Shown one piece after another: positions 1-7,705 of a DNA stretch of 64,000 nucleotides. Positions within the stretch are counted from its first letter, which is position 1; every line of letters starts with the position of its first letter. Under the pieces are notes generated by a model. It was not told where the DNA came from and did not search any database. It was given only the letters and a program-made list of their open reading frames with translations. The translations under genes were made by a program, and so were the position numbers. The stretch is from Pseudomonas sp. W4I3 (GTDB taxonomy: Bacteria; Pseudomonadota; Gammaproteobacteria; Pseudomonadales; Pseudomonadaceae): positions 2,999,501-3,063,500 of the forward strand of contig NZ_JAUSXS010000001.1 of assembly GCF_030816195.1 (NCBI RefSeq), written 5' to 3'.

Positions 1-228
1 GATCTGCGCGCGGTAGCGCTCAATGGCCTCGCGCACCGGCCTTGGGTGCGAGGCCACCAGGAAGTTGGAAAAATGCAGGTAATCCGGGTCCTGGTTGAAC
101 AGCTGTTTCAACCCTGCCCATGGGTCGTTCGGGGTGGCCGCCGACAATTGCGGTATCAGCGCGGCGCCCAGCGGCAGGCTGGCGGCGAAGACCCCGGCCT
201 GCTTGAGGAATGTGCGGCGGTCGCTCAT
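1..228 (-). CDS. pvdN: PvdN, PLP-dependent pyoverdine-tailoring enzyme (5' part only)
   Basis: Only the first 76 codons lie in the window; the gene continues beyond position 1. The N-terminus has a Tat signal (SDRRTFLK at residues 2-9, followed by a hydrophobic Ala/Leu stretch), and the mature part begins like a class V aminotransferase fold. In fluorescent pseudomonads PvdN is a periplasmic PLP enzyme that modifies the glutamate side chain of pyoverdine. The identification rests on the Tat signal and on the adjacent pvdM and pvdP. The ATG (226-228) overlaps the pvdM stop codon in an ATGA arrangement, so the two are probably translationally coupled. Confidence 0.85.
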   Translation of the reverse strand, partial: MSDRRTFLKQAGVFAASLPLGAALIPQLSAATPNDPWAGLKQLFNQDPDYLHFSNFLVASHPRPVREAIERYRAQI

Positions 229-1592
229 GGGTTTACTTCATGGTTGGCCAAGGGTCTGGCGGCTTTCTGCACCTGGTCCCACACCCGCATGAAGTTACCG
301 CCCCACAGCTTGGCGATATCGGCTTCGGAGTAGCCGCGCTGAATCAGTTCGGCGGTGACATTGCGCACCTCGCTGACGTTCTCCCAACCCTGGAGACCGC
401 CGCCGTCATTGAAGTCCGAGGCGATGCCGACGTGGTCGATGCCGATCTTGCGCACGGTGTAGTCGATGGCATCGCCCCAGTCCTTGAGGGTCGCCTTGGG
501 TTCTTCTTCGAGAATCGCGTACAGCTCACTGGCGTACTGGCCGAAGCGTTGTTCGGACCACGCGGCAATGATCGCGTCGCCCGGCATCAAGGCCATCGCC
601 AGGTTCGGCAGTGGCGGCAAGTCGAAGCGCGCGCGCAGGGCGTTGAGCTTGTCCTGGGTCGGCTGGCTCAGCGGGCGCAGGTAGGCAGGGAAGCCCACCA
701 CTTGCACCACGCCGCCACTGCGTTTGATCAGTTGCAGCTCCTTGTCACTGAGGTTGCGCGGGATGTCCACCGACGCCCGTGGTGCCGAGTGGGAGGCCAC
801 CATGGGCGTGCGGCTCAATTGCGCGACCTGTTCCAGCGCCTTGGTCGACATCTGCGACACGTCGATGATCACCCCGAGGTCGTTGAGGCGCGCCACCGCT
901 TGCTGGCCAATGGGCGACAGGCCCTCGAGGGCATCGGTGGTGTCATTGAAGAACGGCAGCGGGCGCGATGAATCCGCCCAGGCGTTGTTGCCGATGTAGC
1001 TGAAGCCGAACATGCGCATGCCGCGTGCCGCCCACAGGTCCAGCTGATTCAGGTCGTCGCCCAGCGGGTAGGCGTTGAGCATGCTGATGAAAATCGCGAA
1101 CTTGCCTTCGCCGTGGAGGCGGCGCATGTCGTCCGGGGTATAGGCGATGCCCACCTGGTTGGGAAAGTCGCGGACCATGCCGGAGATGATTGTGTAGCGC
1201 ACCTCTTGCTCGTGGCGGGCCTCTTCGACGAAACCGTCGGTGGGTTTGTGCGGGGCGTTGGGGCCGTTCCAGATTTCCGGCCAGCCGAAGATAGTCAAGG
1301 CCGCGGCGGACAGGCGGCCACGCGACGCTTTGGCCAGGTCGAACTGGCCGCTGCCATCCTTGTCGGCTTCATTGCCGGCGGTGCCGAAATCCATGGGCAC
1401 GGTGATATGGCTGTCGAACGACAACAGGCGGTCCTGCATGTCATTGGCTTGCTTGATCACCTCCAGCGGGTAGCCGGCGTTACCCTTAAACCAGTGATCC
1501 CAAACCAGAAAACCGGCCCCGGCAGCGACGGCCAGAGCCAGCGGCAGGCCAAGATACAGCGCCTTTTTCGAACGTGGTTTTGTCATTGCCAT
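225..1592 (-). CDS. pvdM: PvdM, membrane-anchored M19-type dipeptidase homologue of pyoverdine maturation
   Basis: 455 residues. An N-terminal hydrophobic segment (about 11-32) after a KPRSKK basic patch predicts a periplasmic anchor. The rest is a peptidase M19 (renal dipeptidase) fold: DSHITVP near the N-terminus stands in for the usual DGHND metal motif, and later MVASHS and GIASDFNDG match the metal- and substrate-site regions. PvdM is known in fluorescent pseudomonads to be needed for periplasmic oxidation of ferribactin, a step carried out by PvdP. The gene is divergent from pvdP and overlaps pvdN by 4 nt. A PvdS-type box lies about 35 bp upstream. The altered first metal motif may mean it is not an ordinary dipeptidase. 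Confidence 0.88.
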   Translation of the reverse strand: MAMTKPRSKKALYLGLPLALAVAAGAGFLVWDHWFKGNAGYPLEVIKQANDMQDRLLSFDSHITVPMDFGTAGNEADKDGSGQFDLAKASRGRLSAAALTIFGWPEIWNGPNAPHKPTDGFVEEARHEQEVRYTIISGMVRDFPNQVGIAYTPDDMRRLHGEGKFAIFISMLNAYPLGDDLNQLDLWAARGMRMFGFSYIGNNAWADSSRPLPFFNDTTDALEGLSPIGQQAVARLNDLGVIIDVSQMSTKALEQVAQLSRTPMVASHSAPRASVDIPRNLSDKELQLIKRSGGVVQVVGFPAYLRPLSQPTQDKLNALRARFDLPPLPNLAMALMPGDAIIAAWSEQRFGQYASELYAILEEEPKATLKDWGDAIDYTVRKIGIDHVGIASDFNDGGGLQGWENVSEVRNVTAELIQRGYSEADIAKLWGGNFMRVWDQVQKAARPLANHEVNP

Positions 1593-1626
1593 CTCAGTCA
1601 GTTGAGGCCCTTGCTATCAGGGAAGA

Positions 1627-1650
1627 ACGAGCGATGGCCGGGGAAATTTA
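1627..1650 (-). promoter_or_regulatory. PvdS iron-starvation box for pvdM-pvdN
   Basis: On the minus strand the sequence reads TAAAT, 16 nt, CGT, which exactly fits the consensus for promoters used by the extracytoplasmic sigma factor PvdS (TAAAT-N16/17-CGT). It ends 35 bp upstream of the pvdM start. Confidence 0.75.
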
Positions 1651-1669
1651 GCGGGCGGTGCAGGGCGGT

Positions 1670-1693
1670 TAAATTTCACCAGGCCGCAAACGT
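1670..1693 (+). promoter_or_regulatory. PvdS iron-starvation box for pvdP
   Basis: TAAAT at 1670-1674, 16 nt, then CGT at 1691-1693, 36 bp before the pvdP start. It mirrors the box for pvdM in the same intergenic gap, so both directions should be induced under iron limitation by PvdS. Confidence 0.78.
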
Positions 1694-1728
1694 TCTAGCT
1701 CTGATTAAGCCGTTTCCTAAGGTAGACA

Positions 1729-3357
1729 ATGACGATCTCTCGACGTGGGTTCATCGCAGGCCTGGCGCTGACCGGCGCGGCGGTGCCTGCGGCCTTTTAT
1801 GCCCATCGCGAGCTGACACGGGAAGAGGAATTCCCGATCACCCCCGGCGAAGCCACGGTCGACCTGGCCGACACCCAGGGCCAGCACCTGGCCAATACCT
1901 TGCGCGGCGTGTGGAGCCTGCGCCTGGAAGGCCGCGATGCCGGCCTCAAGGGCCTGCCGTTGGAAGGTCTTGAGTTGCTGCTGGATATTGCCCCCCGGGG
2001 CCGTGGCCTGCGCGGTTACCTGGACACCGCCGAGAACCTGCGCGCCGACGGCGAGCCGCGCTACCGCGTATTGGGCGACTTGCTGACGGGCGAGGGCGCC
2101 TTGCTTTACTGGCGGCTGATCGACCGCGATTCGGCGGCGGGCATTGCGGCCTATGAATTCAAGATGAGCCTGGATGAAGTCTGGGCCGACTTCGGTAATG
2201 CCGGCAGCGCCACCCTCAGCGGGCAGATCCTCGATCTTGCGCGGCCCTTGGCATTGACCGAGCGCGACAACCGTTTTATCGCGCACAAACAGCTGTTCCC
2301 CGAAGCCCGCCAGCGTATCGGCCTTAACCCGACCCTGCTGGCGTGGCTGATTGCCCCCGAACACCGGCTGTTTCACCAACTGTGGCACGCCACGCGTGAC
2401 CAATGGCACAAACTGTCCGAGGAAAAACGCAAGGCCCTGCGCGGGATTGGCTGGCAACCCGGGCCGCGTGGCCAGGAGCGTGATGCGCGGGGCAAGCGCA
2501 AGGACCGCAACGGCTCAGGCATCGACTTCTTCTTCATGCACCGTCATATGCTTGGCACTGCCCGTTCCCTGCAGGACTTGCCGTCATGGCCGCATTTCCC
2601 CGAGCCGCAACCGGCGCTGGAGCGCGATCGCCTGGGCTTTGTGCGTTACTTCGACAACCACGACGGCTTTGCGCTGCCGCCGTGCTGGTCGGCCCCGGAT
2701 GACGCCGACTACACCCAGTGGGTCAGCGACATCAAGGCCGCCGAGACCTACCACAGCAATTTCCAGGTGTGGGAATCCCAGTACCGCGACCCACGCTACC
2801 TGGCGCGATTGACGCTGGGCCAGTTGGGCTCGGAGATGGAGCTGGGCCTGCACGACTGGCTGCACATGCGCTGGGCCTCTGTGCCGCGCGACCCGTCCAA
2901 CGGCGCACCGGTGCCGTTTGCCCGCGACCCTGCGGATTTTGCGGCGCGCTGGTACGCACCGGAGAACGACTTTCTCGGCGATCCATTTTCATCCCATGTC
3001 AATCCGGTGTTCTGGCACTTTCATGGCTGGATCGATGACCGTATCGAAGACTGGTTTCGCGCCCACGAACGGTTCAATCCCGGCGAGGTGACCCGGCTCG
3101 AGGTCAACGGCGTGCCCTGGTTCGCGCCGGGGCGCTGGGTGGAAATCGGCGATCCCTGGCTGGGCCCGGACACCCACGGCTGCAGCACCACGCCGGGATT
3201 GCAGCAGGGACGCTCGATGGAAATGGACCCGGAAATCATGAAGCTCGCCCTGCGCATCACTTTCAACGACGATGAAGAACGGCTCAAAGGCCTGTTCAAG
3301 CGCGTGCCGCAACGACCCTGGTATGCGCGGCACCTCAAGGTCAACCGCAACGCGTAA
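1729..3357 (+). CDS. pvdP: PvdP, Tat-exported tyrosinase for pyoverdine chromophore maturation
   Basis: 542 residues, starting with a Tat signal (SRRGFIAG at 4-11). The C-terminal half carries tyrosinase-like copper-site histidines: FFMHRHML, the HDWLHMRW helix and HVNPVFWHFHGW. The N-terminal half would be the beta-barrel domain known for PvdP. Tyr532 near the C-terminus (RPWYARHL) corresponds to the placeholder tyrosine described for the P. aeruginosa enzyme. Known role: copper-dependent oxidation of ferribactin to dihydropyoverdine in the periplasm. It is divergent from pvdM and preceded by its own PvdS box. Confidence 0.92.
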   Translation: MTISRRGFIAGLALTGAAVPAAFYAHRELTREEEFPITPGEATVDLADTQGQHLANTLRGVWSLRLEGRDAGLKGLPLEGLELLLDIAPRGRGLRGYLDTAENLRADGEPRYRVLGDLLTGEGALLYWRLIDRDSAAGIAAYEFKMSLDEVWADFGNAGSATLSGQILDLARPLALTERDNRFIAHKQLFPEARQRIGLNPTLLAWLIAPEHRLFHQLWHATRDQWHKLSEEKRKALRGIGWQPGPRGQERDARGKRKDRNGSGIDFFFMHRHMLGTARSLQDLPSWPHFPEPQPALERDRLGFVRYFDNHDGFALPPCWSAPDDADYTQWVSDIKAAETYHSNFQVWESQYRDPRYLARLTLGQLGSEMELGLHDWLHMRWASVPRDPSNGAPVPFARDPADFAARWYAPENDFLGDPFSSHVNPVFWHFHGWIDDRIEDWFRAHERFNPGEVTRLEVNGVPWFAPGRWVEIGDPWLGPDTHGCSTTPGLQQGRSMEMDPEIMKLALRITFNDDEERLKGLFKRVPQRPWYARHLKVNRNA

Positions 3358-3373
3358 GGATCGGCGCATTACC

Positions 3374-3479
3374 TGTGGCGAGGGAGCTTGCTCCCGCGAA
3401 GGCCTCCCAATCGACACAGAAGATGGGGGCAGCTTCAGGACTGCTGCGCAGCCCAGCGGGAGCAAGCTCCCTCGCCACA
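3374..3479. repeat. REP-type inverted repeat (GTGGCGAGGGAG class)
   Basis: Arms TGTGGCGAGGGAGCTTGCTC at 3374 onward and their reverse complement ending at 3479 pair over about 24 bp around a loop of roughly 58 nt. It lies between the convergent ends of pvdP and the thioesterase gene, a typical REP position in Pseudomonas. It could also act as a bidirectional transcript end. Confidence 0.7.
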
Positions 3480-3491
3480 AAGTGAACGCTT

Positions 3492-4034
3492 TCACGCCTG
3501 TTCGTCGTCCCGCAACTGCCCACTCATCGCATCGCAACTGCGCGTCCAGTCGCTCATCCATTGCGGCATCGGTGGCGAAGTCTCATCCAGGCCCAGTGCT
3601 CGTACAAATTCCGCCGGGGGCAGGGTGCCCTTGGCGGAGCGAAACAGCCCGCGTATCACCACCACGCCGATAACCCGGCCATTGCTGACAAACCGGTGCT
3701 CCATCAGGCTCCACTTGTGGTCCCAGCCGAGCATGCGGGTGTGCACTTCGAATACTTCAAATAGCTTCAGTTCGCGGCGAAACTTGCCCCAGGTATCGCC
3801 CACGATCGGCACGGCTTTGTGGCGCAAGGCCACGCGAAACGCGCCCGTGCGCAGGACGAAATCCATGCGGGCCACGTCCGCCAGGGAAAAATACCGGCCA
3901 TTGGTGACATGCCGGTTGAGGTCCAGGTCCAGCGGCCACACGCGCATGCGCACCACCGTGGTGGCCAAGCCATGGGCCGGTGTGCGCCAGGGGCGACGCA
4001 ACAGCATACGTAACAGTCGAAACCATAAATTCAT
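3492..4034 (-). CDS. Thioesterase family protein (4HBT/hot-dog fold)
   Basis: 180 residues. The stretch DLDLNRHVTNGRYFSLADVAR near residues 36-56 is the hot-dog fold active-site region of 4-hydroxybenzoyl-CoA-thioesterase-like proteins, with Asp and Asn followed by His-x-x-Asn-Gly-Arg-Tyr. Length and C-terminus fit single-domain acyl-CoA thioesterases. It probably hydrolyses an acyl thioester; the substrate cannot be read from sequence. It is divergent from a GlxA-type regulator, which could control it. Confidence 0.75.
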   Translation of the reverse strand: MNLWFRLLRMLLRRPWRTPAHGLATTVVRMRVWPLDLDLNRHVTNGRYFSLADVARMDFVLRTGAFRVALRHKAVPIVGDTWGKFRRELKLFEVFEVHTRMLGWDHKWSLMEHRFVSNGRVIGVVVIRGLFRSAKGTLPPAEFVRALGLDETSPPMPQWMSDWTRSCDAMSGQLRDDEQA

Positions 4035-4142
4035 AGGGGTGCCACGCAGTTGATCGATGGCGGCACTGTACGGACGTGGAATCGGCTAAGGTAGGTGCGC
4101 AAATGACTTATTTCATGCGAAAAGCGCAAACAGGTTTCTTCA

Positions 4143-5102
4143 ATGCACATTACCTTGCTTCTGGCTGACCAATGCTCCGCGGCCAACGCCACCCTGGCCA
4201 TGGAAACGCTCAGCGCAGCCAACCTGTTCGCCGACAAGCCGCCTTTCGAAGTGGTGCTGGCTTCCCTGGACGGTCAGGCGGTGACGTCCTGGGGCGGGCA
4301 ACGCCTGCAGGTACAGTGTTCCCTGGCCCAGGTCGTGCGCACCGACCTGGTGCTGATCCCCGGTTTCCTGTTTACCTTGAAACAAGCCCTGCCGACGTTT
4401 GCCGCTTACGGGCCGTGGCTGCGCAAGCAACACGGGCAGGGCGCGGTGCTGGCCTCGATGTGCACGGCGGCCTTCTTGCTGGCCGAGTCGGGTCTGTTGC
4501 ACGGTGCGCGCGCCACCACCCATTGGGCATTTGCCGCGTTGTTCCGACGCCGCTATGCCCAGGTCAGTCTGGATGACGCACAGATTCTCTGCGAAGAAAA
4601 CCGCTTGATCACCTGCGGCGGCGCGACGGCGGCGATGGACCTGATGCTGCACCTGATCCGCCGTTTCGGCTCACCGGAGCTGGCGCATACCTGCAGCAAA
4701 TACTTGCTGATTGATAACGTGCGCACCGAGCAATCGGTGTATGCCCTGTGGTCGCTGCCCAAGAGTCACGGCGACGTCGAAATACTGCGGGTGCAGCATT
4801 GGCTGGAACAGCACTTCGCCCAGCCGCTGTTGATCGATGACGTGGCGCAGCGCTTCGGCTTTGGCGTGCGCAATTTCAAGCGCAGGTTCAAGGAAGCCAC
4901 CGGCTATACGCCCATCGGCTACCTGCAAACCCTGCGCCTGGAGCGGGCCAAGCAGATGCTTGAATCGACCCGCATGACCCTCGACAGCATCACCTACGCC
5001 GTCGGCTATGAAGACAGCAACTCGTTTCGGCGCCTGTTCCAACAACGCGTGGGCATATTGCCCGCGGCGTATCGAAAGCGATTTCTCGGGGCGCAGCCTT
5101 GA
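4143..5102 (+). CDS. GlxA-family AraC transcriptional regulator (DJ-1/PfpI + AraC HTH)
   Basis: 319 residues. Residues 1 to about 170 are a DJ-1/PfpI amidotransferase-like sensor domain with the nucleophile-elbow cysteine at Cys107 (SMCTAAFLL). Residues about 215-315 are an AraC double helix-turn-helix (FGFGVRNFKRRFKEATG, then ITYAVGYEDSNSFRRLF). Such proteins often respond to amino-acid or quaternary-amine metabolites, but the effector is unknown here. It is divergent from the thioesterase gene and convergent with the repeat-protein gene. Confidence 0.85.
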   Translation: MHITLLLADQCSAANATLAMETLSAANLFADKPPFEVVLASLDGQAVTSWGGQRLQVQCSLAQVVRTDLVLIPGFLFTLKQALPTFAAYGPWLRKQHGQGAVLASMCTAAFLLAESGLLHGARATTHWAFAALFRRRYAQVSLDDAQILCEENRLITCGGATAAMDLMLHLIRRFGSPELAHTCSKYLLIDNVRTEQSVYALWSLPKSHGDVEILRVQHWLEQHFAQPLLIDDVAQRFGFGVRNFKRRFKEATGYTPIGYLQTLRLERAKQMLESTRMTLDSITYAVGYEDSNSFRRLFQQRVGILPAAYRKRFLGAQP

Positions 5103-5121
5103 ACGAGGTAAATCGAAGACG

Positions 5122-5149
5122 AAAAAAAACCGGCTGATCAGGCCGGTTT
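5122..5149 (-). terminator. Rho-independent terminator of the repeat-protein gene
   Basis: Read on the minus strand, the stem AACCGGC/GCCGGTT with a short loop is followed directly by a run of eight T, a strong intrinsic terminator 24 bp past the stop of the repeat-protein gene. On the plus strand the T-run is only three bases, so it serves the upstream AraC gene less well. Confidence 0.8.
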
Positions 5150-5173
5150 GGGGTGCCCCTTCAACAGCAGGGG

Positions 5174-5560
5174 TTATACGTGGTTGCTCAGCAGACGATC
5201 CGAACCGCCTTCAGCCAGACCACGTTCCTGCAGGCGATCTGCACCGCCTTCGGCCAGGCCACGTTCCTGCAAGCGATCTGCACCGCCTTCAGCCAGGCCA
5301 CGTTCCTGCAAGCGATCTGCACCGCCTTCAGCCAGGCCACGTTCCTGCAAGCGATCTGCACCGCCTTCAGCCAGGCCACGTTCCTGCAGGCGATCTGCAC
5401 CGCCTTCAGCCAGGCCACGTTCCTGCAGACGGTCCGCACCGCCTTCGGCAATACGGGTTTCAATCAGGCGATCCGCGCCGCCTTCAGCGACTACCGGGTG
5501 AGCGAAAGCGTTTGCAGCAAGTACCGAGAAAGCGAGGCTAAGCAAGAGTTGGCGTTTCAT
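5174..5560 (-). CDS. Small secreted protein of eight 13-residue tandem repeats
   Basis: 128 residues, starting at the ATG that gives a clean signal peptide (MKRQLLLSLAFSVLAANAFA); the longer upstream open frame has no signal peptide. From residue 25 on, the whole mature protein is eight tandem 13-mers. One is AEGGADRLIETRI, six are identical copies of AEGGADRLQERGL, and the last is AEGGSDRLLSNHV. The DNA repeats (39 nt) are nearly identical, so copy number may vary between strains. Similar Pseudomonas proteins are, from memory, sometimes labelled 'phage infection protein', a name I would not rely on. Function unknown; an exported charged repeat protein or a peptide precursor is possible. Confidence 0.75.
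   Translation of the reverse strand: MKRQLLLSLAFSVLAANAFAHPVVAEGGADRLIETRIAEGGADRLQERGLAEGGADRLQERGLAEGGADRLQERGLAEGGADRLQERGLAEGGADRLQERGLAEGGADRLQERGLAEGGSDRLLSNHV
5177..5488 (-). repeat. 39-nt coding tandem repeat array (8 units)
   Basis: Eight in-frame 39-nt units make up the whole mature part of the secreted repeat protein. The central six encode identical peptides and differ by only a few bases. The units are contiguous, without spacers, which excludes a CRISPR array. Confidence 0.9.
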
Positions 5561-5702
5561 GAGAGTGTGCTCCGAGTGTTTTAGTTGGGTGCCGTTTGGC
5601 ATGGGTTTGATGTTACGCGCCGCATTTTTTAAGAGAACTTCATTGCGCTGATGGTGACTATCGATGCCAGCGATGATCCTGTGCGGACCCTCACTGCGAG
5701 CG

Positions 5703-6425
5703 TCATGGCATCTGCGGCAGGTCATTGGGGCGCAGGTCAAATACCAGCACCTCGGCGTCTTCGCCCTGGCTCAGGCGGATCTGGCGCTCGTCCCGCACCC
5801 GCACACCGTCGCCTTCCTGCAAACGCTGGCCATTGAGTTCGACGCTGCCACGCGCCACATGGACGTAGGCGTAGCGATCCGCCGGCAGGTCCAGTTGCGC
5901 GCTTTCGTCGGCGTTGAACAGCCCGGCATACACCCGCGCATCCTGGCGAACATTCAACGAACCGTCGGCACCGTCCGGCGAGATGATCAATTGCAGGCGC
6001 CCGCGTTTTTGCGCCTCGCTGAAGTGCTCCTGCTGATAGCGCGGCTTGGCCCCGGCTTCGTTGGGCACGATCCAGATCTGCAGGAAGTGCACGCCCAGAC
6101 GCTGGCTGTGGTTGAACTCGCTATGGGCCACGCCGCTGCCGGCGCTCATCAGTTGCACATCGCCGGGGCGGATCACCGAGCCGGTGCCCAGGGTGTCCTT
6201 GTGTTCCAGGGCGCCTTCGAGCACATAGGAGAAAATCTCCATGTCGCGGTGCGGGTGCTGGCCGAAGCCTTTGCCGGCGGCGACGCGGTCATCGTTGATC
6301 ACCAGCAGGTCGGAAAAACCCTGCTCCTTGGGGTTCCAGTAGTTGGCGAAGGAGAAGGTGTGGAATGACTTCAACCAACCGTGATTGGCGGCGCCGCGTT
6401 CGGAAGCTTTGCGAAGGGTCAGCAT
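5703..6425 (-). CDS. Pirin family protein (cupin; possible quercetin 2,3-dioxygenase)
   Basis: 240 residues with the N-terminal pirin signature (GQHPHRDMEIFSYVLEG and GSGVAHSEFN). These give the His/His/His/Glu metal site of the first cupin barrel; a second, more degenerate cupin half follows. Bacterial pirins of this length resemble E. coli YhhW, which can oxidise quercetin in vitro. It is divergent from a GlxA-type regulator. Confidence 0.87.
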   Translation of the reverse strand: MLTLRKASERGAANHGWLKSFHTFSFANYWNPKEQGFSDLLVINDDRVAAGKGFGQHPHRDMEIFSYVLEGALEHKDTLGTGSVIRPGDVQLMSAGSGVAHSEFNHSQRLGVHFLQIWIVPNEAGAKPRYQQEHFSEAQKRGRLQLIISPDGADGSLNVRQDARVYAGLFNADESAQLDLPADRYAYVHVARGSVELNGQRLQEGDGVRVRDERQIRLSQGEDAEVLVFDLRPNDLPQMP

Positions 6426-6606
6426 GGTCCAGTCCTCAAGTGAGCGCCGGCTGCGACATGCAGGGCGCTTGCGTTGAGAAGAAGGTTAATGGTTAGCCGT
6501 GAATTCATTAAGAAGATCAAATCTGAATAACTGTCGCCCGTAGGTTGACAGTAAAAGGCATGCCATAATGCCCGACGCATTCCTTCCCGATGGACGTTTC
6601 CCGCCT

Positions 6607-7557
6607 ATGAAAACCGTGGCCATGGCGCTGTTTCCGGACTTCCTGCTGCTCGACATGGCCGGGCCGCTTGAAGTGTTTTCCATTGCCAACCGCTACCTCC
6701 CGGCGGCCGACCACTACCGCATCCTGACCATCGGCACTGAGCCGGGGCCGTTGCGTGCATCCAATGGCGTGATGGTCCAGACCGACCTGCTGCTGGACCA
6801 GGCGCACACGGCCTACGACCTGCTGCTGGTTCCGGGCGGGCCGGGTGCCTATAACGAATGCCATCCCGCGCTGTTGCCGTGGCTCAAGGCGACGGCGCCA
6901 CTGGCCCGGCGTTTCGGTTCGATCTGCACCGGCGCTTTTGTGCTCGGGCATGCCGGTTTGCTGGACGGACATCGCGTGACCACCCATTGGCACTACACCG
7001 AACGTCTGATCAAGGCGTTCCCCAACGCCAGCGTCGAGACCGATCGCATCTACTTGCAGGACCGGCGCCTGATCACCTCGGGTGGCGTCACAGCCGGTAT
7101 CGACCTGGCCCTGTCGGTGGTCGCCCAGGATCATGGCAAGCAAGTGGCGGTGGACGTGGCCAAGGTGCTGCTGGTGGTGATGAAACGTCAGGGTGGCCAG
7201 GCCCAGTTCAGCCCGATGACCGCCGCCGTGGCGCCCCAGGAAACGGCGATCACGCGGGTGCAGCACCAGGTGCTGGCCCATCTGGATCAACCCTTCACCA
7301 TCGAATCCATGGCCGAGTTGGCCGGCATGAGTGCGCGCCACTTTGCGCGACTGTTCGCCAAGGAGGTGCAGATGACGCCGATGGCGTTCCTGCAAGGCGC
7401 GCGCATCGACCGTGCCCGGCAATTGCTGGAAACCACCGACCTGCCGCTCAAGACCGTGGCCTTCCACGCAGGCTTTGGCAGCGTGCGGCATATGCGCTTT
7501 CTGTTCAGTGAAAAACTCGGCCTGAACCCTACCCAATACCGACAACAGTTCAGTTAA
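6607..7557 (+). CDS. GlxA-family AraC transcriptional regulator
   Basis: 316 residues from the ATG at 6607; the frame is open from 6568, but the DJ-1 domain begins at MKTVAMALFPDF. N-terminal DJ-1/PfpI-like domain with Cys107 in SICTGAFVLGHAG; C-terminal AraC HTH (MAELAGMSARHFARLFAKE, then VAFHAGFGSVRHMRFLF). It is divergent from the pirin gene, a common arrangement for regulator and target. Effector unknown. Confidence 0.87.
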   Translation: MKTVAMALFPDFLLLDMAGPLEVFSIANRYLPAADHYRILTIGTEPGPLRASNGVMVQTDLLLDQAHTAYDLLLVPGGPGAYNECHPALLPWLKATAPLARRFGSICTGAFVLGHAGLLDGHRVTTHWHYTERLIKAFPNASVETDRIYLQDRRLITSGGVTAGIDLALSVVAQDHGKQVAVDVAKVLLVVMKRQGGQAQFSPMTAAVAPQETAITRVQHQVLAHLDQPFTIESMAELAGMSARHFARLFAKEVQMTPMAFLQGARIDRARQLLETTDLPLKTVAFHAGFGSVRHMRFLFSEKLGLNPTQYRQQFS

Positions 7558-7705
7558 CGACAGAATGTCCGTCTGAGGCACCCGATTGTCCGTATCGCTC
7601 CCTGTGCCGGTATTGTCCTGTCATTGCGAGCTGGCAAGATAACGTCGAGCCCACGGAAAAGGAGCGCAGGCACTCAAGCACGGGTGTTTCAGCGCGGTTA
7701 CGGAC

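Noticed and set aside
5177-5488. Regular 39-nt repeats as a CRISPR array
   Set aside because: Units are contiguous without unique spacers and are an in-frame coding repeat of a secreted protein.
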